Assembly: GCF_014529945.1 (NCBI RefSeq) | Contig: NZ_JACVFB010000004.1 | Coordinates: 62,001-126,000 of the forward strand | Length of the DNA stretch: 64,000 bases | Direction: 5' to 3' | Origin: Chitinophaga varians | GTDB lineage: Bacteria; Bacteroidota; Bacteroidia; Chitinophagales; Chitinophagaceae | Shown here: positions 57,989 through 64,000 of the stretch, in pieces | Layout: each line of letters begins with the position of its first letter | Position numbering within the stretch: position 1 is the stretch's first letter | Made by a program: the position numbers and the translations under genes | The notes under the pieces: model-generated | Told to the model about the DNA's origin: nothing | Databases searched by the model: none | Seen by the model: only the letters and a program-made list of their open reading frames with translations

Positions 57989-58408
57989 GGTGAAATGATG
58001 GGCAGAAATATAAAATCCCTGTTCATGATACAAACGATGGGCGGGCCACAGGTTGTGCCCCGAATCCAGTTGTACAACGGTCAGTCCTTCTTCCCGCGCA
58101 ATTTCCCGGATATGATACAGCAACAGGGAGGCATAACCCTGGGCACGGAATAATGGATGCGTGGCCAGGTCATCGATATAGATAAAGCGGCCGGTATGGA
58201 GATTGTGTTTGTGCCGGTAGCCGGCAATGGCGGCTACTTTGGAGGGATCTTCATCTGCCGGCAGGTAGAGAAGATGATAACCTTCCTGTTGCATTTCCCG
58301 TATCTGTGGCAACAGCCTTTCAGGTAATATATGTGGCCGCAATGTAAGGATTACTTCGCTGCAGGCCTGTATTTCGGCGTCGGTAGCCGCTGTTTTTACA
58401 ATTCTCAT
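57977..58408 (-). CDS. GNAT-family N-acetyltransferase
   Basis: A 143-residue acetyl-CoA-dependent transferase. Motif A is YIDDLATHPLFRAQGYASLLLYHI, where RAQGYA is the pyrophosphate-binding loop; the C-terminal QLDSGHNLWPAHRLYHEQGFY is the usual motif B. The substrate is unknown. The start overlaps the stop of the AhpD-like gene by 4 nt (ATGA-type), so the two are translated together. The MocR regulator is divergent upstream of the pair. Confidence 0.93.
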   Translation of the reverse strand: MRIVKTAATDAEIQACSEVILTLRPHILPERLLPQIREMQQEGYHLLYLPADEDPSKVAAIAGYRHKHNLHTGRFIYIDDLATHPLFRAQGYASLLLYHIREIAREEGLTVVQLDSGHNLWPAHRLYHEQGFYISAHHFTQII

Positions 58409-58866
58409 TTGGTAGTGGTTGGATAATGTTGGCCTGGTATGCGATGCGTGGCGATACCGATACGGTTCCAGGCGTTAATACAGATAATGTGCATCAGCAG
58501 CTGGGCGGTAGTTTCCAGGCCGAAGCAGGCGAGCGCTTTGTTGTAAGTCTCCGCCGTCAGGCCCTGCTGGCTGATAAACGTCACTTCTTCCGTCATCGCC
58601 AGGATGATGCTTTCTTCTTCGGTGAACTGTGGCGATTCCCGCCAGGCGCTGAGCAGCAGCAGGCGCTGGTCTGTTTCTCCGAGCTTACGCGCATCGGCAG
58701 CATGTTTGTCGAGGCAATAGGCGCAGCCATTCAGCTGGGAGGCCCTTACTTTGATCAATTCCCGGTGCAGCGGGGAAATATTGGTGGTGGTGGTATACTT
58801 GTCCATCACCAGCATCGCTTTGAAGGCTTCAGGCTGTACCTCCTGCATAAAAAATCTCTCTTTCAT
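58405..58866 (-). CDS. AhpD-like carboxymuconolactone-decarboxylase-family protein
   Basis: A 153-residue protein with the CxxC redox motif of AhpD-type members: GCAYCLDKH (Cys48, Cys51, His55), preceded by LIKVRASQLN. Such proteins act as alkylhydroperoxidases or thiol redox partners. The ATG at 58866 is chosen over a GTG one codon earlier. It is the first gene of a two-gene unit with the GNAT enzyme, divergent from the MocR-family regulator, which probably controls it. Confidence 0.93.
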   Translation of the reverse strand: MKERFFMQEVQPEAFKAMLVMDKYTTTTNISPLHRELIKVRASQLNGCAYCLDKHAADARKLGETDQRLLLLSAWRESPQFTEEESIILAMTEEVTFISQQGLTAETYNKALACFGLETTAQLLMHIICINAWNRIGIATHRIPGQHYPTTTK

Positions 58867-58876
58867 CACGATTGTT

Positions 58877-58908
58877 TTTGCATAATTGATGAGGTAAAAT
58901 TAGTTTTG
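58877..58908 (+). promoter_or_regulatory. Promoter of the MocR-regulator gene
   Basis: TTTG (58877-58880), 20 bp, TAGTTTTG (58901-58908): both boxes are perfect. The start point should fall inside the first operator half-site. Confidence 0.7.
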
Positions 58909-58909
58909 C

Positions 58910-58954
58910 CTGGACTATTTATGTAGTCCAGATTTAAATCGATAGATAGTCCAG
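58910..58954. promoter_or_regulatory. Predicted MocR operator with three half-sites
   Basis: CTGGACTA (58910-58917) and TAGTCCAG (58924-58931) form an inverted repeat. A third TAGTCCAG (58947-58954) repeats directly 23 bp after the second and abuts the regulator's ATG. Direct repeats about two helical turns apart are usual for MocR/PdxR-type sites. Position over the transcript start suggests autoregulation. Confidence 0.65.
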
Positions 58955-60427
58955 ATGCTACCATATAAAACATTGATCACGATTGACCGGGAAGCCCGGC
59001 AGCCGGTATATCAGCAGATCGCCAACCGCTTCGCCAGTCTCATACGGGAGGGCGTGCTGAAGCCGGGGCTGTTGTTGCCGGGCAGTCGCGTACTGGCGTT
59101 ACAGCTGGGGCTGCACCGGAAAACCATTGTGGCGGCTTATGATGAGCTGGTGAGCCAGGACTGGGCCACGGCCATTCCCCGGAAAGGCATGATGGTGGCT
59201 ACCAACCTGCCGGATATTAAACCCCGCTCTTTTCAGGCGCCGGTGTCTCCTTACGGTAACGGACCTACGTTTTCTTTCAACAGCATTCCTTTTGTCGTTA
59301 CTTCCCGGCACGACCTGGCGCCAGCCGGTCAGCTGATTATCAACGATGGCTTTGCGGATATGCGGGAAGCACCGCTGGAAGCGTGGATGAGAGAGAGCCG
59401 GGCCCTGATCCGCCGGCCCCGCTACCATCAGCGGCTCACCTATGGTTCGTCGATGGGAAGCCAGCACCTGCGGCAGCAACTGGTCCGTTATCTGACCCAC
59501 ACGCGTGGGCTTACCCTGTCGACAGACAACCTCATGACTACGCGTGGCGCGCAGATGGCCATCTATCTCACCGCTGCCATGCTCCTGAAAAAAGGAGATT
59601 ATGTGATCGTGGGAAGCCCTGATTATTTTTTTGCCGACCTGTGTTTTGAGCAACTGGGTGCCCGTCTGCTGCGTGTGCCGGTAGATGAGGAAGGCATCGA
59701 CGTGGAAGCCGTAGGGCAACTTTGCCGCACCCACAAAGTGAAGATGTTATATGTGATACCGCACCATCATCATCCTACTACGGTTACCTTGAGCGCAGAA
59801 CGCAGAATGCGGCTGCTGGATATTATCCGTACGCACCGGTTGGTGGTGCTGGAAGATGACTACGATTATGATTACCACTATAGCTCCGCGCCTATATTGC
59901 CGCTGGCGGCCGGAGATCATGGCGGCAATGTGATCTACATCGGTTCCTTCACCAAGCTGTTGGGGCTTTCCATCCGCAGCGGCTTCCTCGTGGCGCCAGC
60001 CCCGTTCCTCGAAGAAATGGCCCGGCTGCGCAGACTGATGGACCTCCAGGGCGATAATCTGTCAGAAGAAACGCTGGCAGCCCTGTTAGCGGATGGCACC
60101 GTCGACAGGCACCTGAAGAAATCGAATAAGCTGTATCATGAGCGACGGGACCACCTCTCTCAACTGCTGCAAAGCCGCCTGGGCGACAGGGTACAGTTTA
60201 CGGAACCCACCGGCGGCATGGCTACCTGGCTTAGGTTTCACAAACGTTACCCGCTGGCGAAGGTGGCCGCAAAAGCAGGCACTATGGGGTTGAGTATGAA
60301 CAACGGCGAACAGTACGGGTATGGTACGAAGCCTATGAACGGTATCCGTTTTGGATTTGCCTCGCTGAATAACCGGGAGCTGACGAAAGCGGTGGGCATC
60401 CTTGAAAAAGTGCTCACAAAGGAGTAA
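58955..60427 (+). CDS. MocR-family (GntR/aminotransferase) transcriptional regulator
   Basis: A 490-residue fusion. An N-terminal GntR winged helix (about 10-80, QPVYQQIANRFASLIREGVL...LPGSRVLALQLGLHRKTIVAAYDEL) is joined by a linker of about 40 residues to a fold-type I aminotransferase-like domain. PLP-binding Lys334 lies in YIGSFTKLLGLSIRSGF, Asp302 in VLEDDYDYDY. PLP is therefore likely bound; members respond to PLP, GABA, taurine or D-Ala derivatives. It probably controls the divergent AhpD-like/GNAT pair and itself through the half-sites at 58910-58954. A family A repeat follows. Confidence 0.95.
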   Translation: MLPYKTLITIDREARQPVYQQIANRFASLIREGVLKPGLLLPGSRVLALQLGLHRKTIVAAYDELVSQDWATAIPRKGMMVATNLPDIKPRSFQAPVSPYGNGPTFSFNSIPFVVTSRHDLAPAGQLIINDGFADMREAPLEAWMRESRALIRRPRYHQRLTYGSSMGSQHLRQQLVRYLTHTRGLTLSTDNLMTTRGAQMAIYLTAAMLLKKGDYVIVGSPDYFFADLCFEQLGARLLRVPVDEEGIDVEAVGQLCRTHKVKMLYVIPHHHHPTTVTLSAERRMRLLDIIRTHRLVVLEDDYDYDYHYSSAPILPLAAGDHGGNVIYIGSFTKLLGLSIRSGFLVAPAPFLEEMARLRRLMDLQGDNLSEETLAALLADGTVDRHLKKSNKLYHERRDHLSQLLQSRLGDRVQFTEPTGGMATWLRFHKRYPLAKVAAKAGTMGLSMNNGEQYGYGTKPMNGIRFGFASLNNRELTKAVGILEKVLTKE

Positions 60428-60432
60428 CGCCG

Positions 60433-60587
60433 TCACGCAAAGGCGCAAAGCAGCAAAGCAGCAAAGAATCAAATAAGAATTATAAGAAAGCAAAGGAGCG
60501 GAGATCAAAATATGATCTCCGCTCCTTTGCTTTCTCTGCTCGCTTATATTATTCTTTGCTGCTTTGCTGCTTTGCGCCTTTGCGTGA
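60433..60587. repeat. Family A intergenic inverted-repeat element, copy 2 (nested perfect stems)
   Basis: The outer arms (60433-60469 and 60551-60587) are perfect 37-nt complements made of CGCAAAG/CAGCAAAG words. The inner stem (60486-60507 with 60513-60534) is a second perfect 22 bp (GAAAGCAAAGGAGCGGAGAT plus CA), loop 5 nt. Linkers of 16 nt separate the stems on each side. It lies 5 nt after the MocR stop and ends 34 nt before the next ATG. Confidence 0.85.
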
Positions 60588-60621
60588 AAATAGTAAGTTT
60601 GATACAAAAAAATATCAGCAC

Positions 60622-61164
60622 ATGGAAGAACTGACACTGGGCGTGGGATCAAGAGTACAGCACGCACATTTTGGTCCGGGCGTTATCGTAGGCGTTAAGT
60701 ATGCGCAGTACCGGGTCACTTTTATGGACCACGGGATCAAAATGATCGACAAAACAGATCCGCTGTTTGAAGTACTGGTGGCTGAGAACCAGACAGCCGA
60801 AGTGGAAACGGCATCGGACGTGGAAATATCTTTACTGAAGATCCTTCGTTTATGGGGTGGTGTTACAGAAGTGGTGCCATTGGGTGATCGCTGGAAGAAC
60901 GGTACCATGGTGCTGCAACCGGGCGACACTTCCCTGAAGGCCAAGGAGCTGCCGATCGAAACGTTTTTTCATAAGATCGTGATGCTGCGTGATCGTTTGC
61001 GTGTGCTGGAGCAGAATATTAACAGCCACAAAGTGCTGACCGACGAAGAGAAGATCAATCTGCAACAGTATATCACCCGTATTTACGGATCGCTCACTAC
61101 TTTCAACGTGTTGTTTAAAGAAAAAGAGCATTGGTTTACCGGAGAAAAGTCGGGCAATGATTAA
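60622..61164 (+). CDS. Protein with a UvrD-C/Tudor-like N-terminal domain
   Basis: A 180-residue soluble protein, start ATG at 60622 (MEELTLGVGSRVQHAHFGPGV); earlier frame lies in the repeat. The first about 60 residues (VGSRVQHAHFGPGVIVGVKY ... VTFMDHGIKMID) resemble the Tudor/SH3-like domain at the C-terminus of UvrD/PcrA and CarD-type proteins that contact RNA polymerase or nucleic acid. The rest is helical (LRDRLRVLEQNINSHKVLTD). No name is known to me; the domain likeness is inference. The stop overlaps that of the convergent lipase gene by 4 nt. Confidence 0.7.
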   Translation: MEELTLGVGSRVQHAHFGPGVIVGVKYAQYRVTFMDHGIKMIDKTDPLFEVLVAENQTAEVETASDVEISLLKILRLWGGVTEVVPLGDRWKNGTMVLQPGDTSLKAKELPIETFFHKIVMLRDRLRVLEQNINSHKVLTDEEKINLQQYITRIYGSLTTFNVLFKEKEHWFTGEKSGND

Positions 61165-62264
61165 TGCTGGCCGGTGTTGTAAATGTGGTTGAGAAGCCAG
61201 CGGTAGGCATCCATAGAGTGATGCACAAAGATATTTTTACCATCGAAAGGAAATTTTTCATCGTATCCTTTTACCGGATATAAGATGACCGGCGTACCTG
61301 CCGGGGTATAATTGTGGCTGTTGACAAAGACAGGCCGGTTATACTCCGGCATTACTTTTTTTACGCGGCCATATACCATTTTGCCCAGTATCCGCTGATA
61401 GCGGCGACTGGCCCTCCTGGTGGGCCGGTTGAGGCGGCCGTACATATAGGAGAGGGCCACGCGGACCGGAAATTTCTGTTGCCGGAGGGCTTTTTTGATA
61501 TTGGCGAAAGGGTTGATCGTATTAAAATCTGTTGTTCGCTGTATGGAAAAAGGTGTTTCCGGTACCCAGTCGCGCCCGTTCACGATCCTTATTCCCCATC
61601 CGTCCCGGGTGATGTAATCAAAGTCGTATGCATAGAACAGGTTGCCCGGTTTGGGAGCCGCGCTGCAATAGGTTTTGAAGACGATGTCTTTCGGTATGGC
61701 GTCGAGGTATTGAAAGTAGGAGCGCGCCAGAAAAGCGATAGCGCCGCCCTGGCTATGTCCGAAGATGATAAATTCGTGTATGCCTTCCTGGTAGTAGTGT
61801 TTGATTTGCTGCACCATGTCTGGCGCCATAGCAGCAAAGCCCAGCAGCCAGCCGGCGTGCACAAAAGCTTTGTCATCTTCCGCCAGTTTATAGGTAAAGG
61901 TGGTACTGTCATTCAGTTGCAGTGTGCCTTTGGCGCTGATCATGCCCGCGTAGAAATTTTCCATCCAGGAGGTGGCGGTACCGTTAGTGCCTCTGATAGA
62001 GATCACGCCAAGGCCCCGGCTGCGGTTGATCCAGAGGTCCCATCGGTTCTTAAGCCCTACTTCCGGGGAACGGTATACGATACGGAAATTTTCAGGTGCT
62101 TTGGCATTGCTCTGGTCCAGCGAGGTATCCCGTTGCAGGGAGCTGAGGTCCAGCAGATCATGGTATTCCCGGGGATTGAAATGTGGGGCCAGCTGTTGAG
62201 CATAGAGGACATTTCCTGTAAAAAATAAAAATAGAAAAGAAACCAGTGAAATGCGAAACATCAT
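61161..62264 (-). CDS. Exported class 3 lipase-like hydrolase
   Basis: A 367-residue protein with a signal peptide (MMFRISLVSFLFLFFTGNVLYAQ). Alpha/beta hydrolase of the lipase class 3 family: VISIRGTNGTATSWMENF (88-105) is the oxyanion-strand block, and GHSQGGAIAFLARSYF holds the nucleophile Ser171. A basic stretch RLNRPTRRASRRYQRI follows near 285-300. The His of the triad is probably in the C-terminal PVFVNSHNYTP. It probably hydrolyses lipids outside the inner membrane. It is convergent with the Tudor-like gene, overlapping by 4 nt. Confidence 0.88.
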   Translation of the reverse strand: MMFRISLVSFLFLFFTGNVLYAQQLAPHFNPREYHDLLDLSSLQRDTSLDQSNAKAPENFRIVYRSPEVGLKNRWDLWINRSRGLGVISIRGTNGTATSWMENFYAGMISAKGTLQLNDSTTFTYKLAEDDKAFVHAGWLLGFAAMAPDMVQQIKHYYQEGIHEFIIFGHSQGGAIAFLARSYFQYLDAIPKDIVFKTYCSAAPKPGNLFYAYDFDYITRDGWGIRIVNGRDWVPETPFSIQRTTDFNTINPFANIKKALRQQKFPVRVALSYMYGRLNRPTRRASRRYQRILGKMVYGRVKKVMPEYNRPVFVNSHNYTPAGTPVILYPVKGYDEKFPFDGKNIFVHHSMDAYRWLLNHIYNTGQH

Positions 62265-62399
62265 GAGAATTTACGAATTGCCAATTATGATTTACGAATA
62301 GAACAACAGTGTAATGAAAATTCTTTAGATGAAACTACAACAATTATGAGTATTATGTTGTTCTAAAAGCGTTTAACTTCCGGCCCTAAATTAAAATTT

Positions 62400-63806
62400 A
62401 TGTCCAAGAGAATAGAACATGATTTCCTGGGGGAGAAAGAAATACCACAGGATGTGTATTATGGCATTCAGACCCTTCGCGCGTTGGAGAATTTTCATAT
62501 CACCGGTATTCCGCTGAAAGTGGAGCCCATCTTTGTAAAGAGCCTGGGTTATGTGAAAAAGGCTGCTGCTATGGCCAATCGGGACCTGGGAGTGCTGGAC
62601 AAAAATATTGCAGAATATATTATCAAGGCCAGTGACCGTGTGATCAACGGGGAGTTTGACAATCAATTTTTGAGTGATCTGATACAGGGTGGTGCCGGTA
62701 CGTCCGTGAATATGAACGCCAATGAGGTGATTGCCAATGTGGCGCTGGAGATGATGGGCAAACAGAAAGGGGAGTACGAATTCTGCCATCCCAACAACCA
62801 TGTGAACTGCTCTCAGTCCACCAACGACGCTTATCCTACTGCTTTTCGTATAGCCCTTATCCTGAAGCTGACTGCTTATAAAGAAGAGCTGGGTAAGCTG
62901 GCCGATGCTTTTGATACCAAGGGAGGTGAGTTCCAGAACGTGTTGAAAATGGGCCGTACCCAGTTGCAGGACGCTGTGCCAATGAGTTTGGGCGATGAGT
63001 TCCATGCATTTGCGATCAACCTGAAAGAGGAGCTTTCCCGGGTAGACAGCAGCAAGCGGCTGATTGCCGAAATCAATATGGGGGCTACCGCTATTGGTAC
63101 CCGCGTGAATGCGCCCGAGGGGTATGCGGAGCTGGTGACCCAGTACCTGTGTGAAGTAACCGGGCTGGACCTGAAGTTGGCGGAGAACCTGATTGAGGCC
63201 ACGAATGATACCGGGGCGTATGTGCAGCTTTCCGGTGTACTGAAACGTACAGCCGTGAAGGTGTCTAAGATATGTAATGACCTGCGTTTGTTGTCGTCCG
63301 GACCACGGGCAGGCCTCAACGAAATCAACCTGCCGCCGATGCAGCCGGGATCTTCCATTATGCCGGGCAAGGTAAATCCGGTGATACCCGAGGTGGTGAA
63401 CCAGACCGCGTATTATGTGATCGGTGCCGACCTGACCGTGACCATGGCAGCCGAAGCGGGTCAGCTGCAGCTGAACGTGATGGAACCGGTGATTTCTTTC
63501 GCGTTGTTTACTGCAATCACTTATATGGGCAATGCCTGCCGTACCCTGCGTGAGAAATGTATTCTTGGCATTACTGCCAACGCAGAACATACCAAGCAGA
63601 TGGTGATGAACAGCATTGGCATTGTAACGCAGCTGAATCCGATACTGGGGTATGAGAAATCCGCCAGCATAGCCCGTGAGGCGCTGGAAACCGGTAAGTC
63701 GGTGCATGATATCGCCGTGAAAGAGAAGCAACTGATCACCCAGGAGAAATGGGACGAGATTTTTACGTTCGATAACATGATCAGACCACAGTTCATCAAC
63801 CGTTAA
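62400..63806 (+). CDS. aspA: Aspartate ammonia-lyase
   Basis: A 468-residue member of the fumarase/aspartase superfamily that converts aspartate to fumarate and ammonia. Signature GSSIMPGKVNPVIPEVVNQ (Ser318/319 base loop) is present. SQSTNDAYPTAFR (138-150), MGRTQLQDAVPMSLGDE, in pieces, and GLGGTAIGT-type MGATAIGTRVN are also normal. The frame starts at the ATG at 62400; length is canonical. Fumarase shares these blocks, but QSTNDAYPTA rather than QSSNDTFPTA, and LQDAVPMSLG, favour aspartase. No neighbour gene in the window explains regulation. Confidence 0.95.
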   Translation: MSKRIEHDFLGEKEIPQDVYYGIQTLRALENFHITGIPLKVEPIFVKSLGYVKKAAAMANRDLGVLDKNIAEYIIKASDRVINGEFDNQFLSDLIQGGAGTSVNMNANEVIANVALEMMGKQKGEYEFCHPNNHVNCSQSTNDAYPTAFRIALILKLTAYKEELGKLADAFDTKGGEFQNVLKMGRTQLQDAVPMSLGDEFHAFAINLKEELSRVDSSKRLIAEINMGATAIGTRVNAPEGYAELVTQYLCEVTGLDLKLAENLIEATNDTGAYVQLSGVLKRTAVKVSKICNDLRLLSSGPRAGLNEINLPPMQPGSSIMPGKVNPVIPEVVNQTAYYVIGADLTVTMAAEAGQLQLNVMEPVISFALFTAITYMGNACRTLREKCILGITANAEHTKQMVMNSIGIVTQLNPILGYEKSASIAREALETGKSVHDIAVKEKQLITQEKWDEIFTFDNMIRPQFINR

Positions 63807-63908
63807 CCGTTGGTGACGACCGATTTTTTTGAATAAAATGAGTTTGACTGTGATATTTCGAAGATTTGTGCGAATAGTGTAGAACAAGACAGATCAATTA
63901 GCAGATGT

Positions 63909-63962
63909 GCCCTGGAACAGGGCCAATGATAAGGCTGGTGCTACACCCGGGTGTGGCACCGG
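63909..63962. repeat. Two consecutive hairpins downstream of aspA
   Basis: Hairpin 1 is GCCCTG-GAA-CAGGGC (63909-63923). Hairpin 2 is a near-perfect palindrome of 24 nt with no loop (63937-63960, GGTGCTACACCC / GGGTGTGGCACC, one mismatch). No T-run follows, so this is not a typical terminator. Confidence 0.5.
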
Positions 63963-63967
63963 CTATG

Positions 63968-64000
63968 TAACCAGGATAACCAGGATAACCAGGATAACCG
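63968..64000. repeat. 9-nt tandem repeat at the window end
   Basis: TAACCAGGA is repeated three times (63968, 63977, 63986), followed by TAACCG. It is cut by the window edge. Confidence 0.7.

Noticed and set aside
62391..63887. A 498-codon minus-strand frame opposite aspA
   Set aside because: The protein is His/Gln-rich and lacks motifs, while aspA on the plus strand is complete with its catalytic signature.

Overview
The window looks like chromosomal DNA of a Bacteroidota bacterium close to Chitinophaga (family Chitinophagaceae). The evidence is a gene with a type IX secretion (T9SS) C-terminal sorting domain, an Oar-like and two OMP_b-brl_3-like outer-membrane receptors with carboxypeptidase-regulatory N-terminal domains, a Bacteroidota LptE lipoprotein, the order miaB / sigma-54 activator / lptE / TPR protein / secG, and promoters of the Bacteroidota type (TTTG, about 19-22 bp, TAnnTTTG). 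Shine-Dalgarno sequences are mostly missing. I see no transposase, integrase, phage gene or CRISPR array. Nearly all of it reads as core genome, with one tRNA (His).

Layout. 1-8.2 kb: HtrA protease, acyl-CoA reductase divergent from a ferredoxin, then D-Ala-D-Ala ligase, PASTA protein and rhodanese, then RidA and a membrane protein. 8.2-17 kb: small unknown genes followed by an amidoligase group: an ATP-grasp-like protein, a class I glutamine amidotransferase, a GCS2 carboxylate-amine ligase, a RimK-like ATP-grasp enzyme with a histone-H1-like tail and two alpha/beta hydrolases, with a T9SS-secreted protein in the middle. This is the best candidate for an uncharacterised pathway. 17-27 kb: Oar-like receptor, ribBA, giant TamB. 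27-35 kb: TraB/GumN protein, PLP transferase, lipoprotein and DinB-like protein in one operon; gamma-glutamyltransferase; M14 peptidase; redoxin. 35-46 kb: YihY, mltG, secG, TPR protein, lptE, sigma-54 activator, miaB, then an HdrD/GlpC-like iron-sulfur pair. 46-56 kb: phosphoribosyltransferase, DUF2279, phosphohexomutase, pcm, two tandem outer-membrane barrels, DUF445, tRNA-His. 56-64 kb: unknown proteins, GNAT plus AhpD-like pair divergent from a MocR regulator, lipase, aspartate ammonia-lyase.

Intergenic DNA is unusually structured. At least three families of long inverted-repeat elements recur, built from iterated 7-9 nt words (A: GCAAAG words; B: TTACGAA words; C: TTATTTGG/TTATTTAG words). 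Most abut or overlap a stop codon, and two family A copies contain a second, nested perfect or near-perfect stem. There is also a REP-like pair with terminal inverted repeats and a 69-nt tandem repeat. All assignments come from reading the sequence and recognising motifs; no database search was run.
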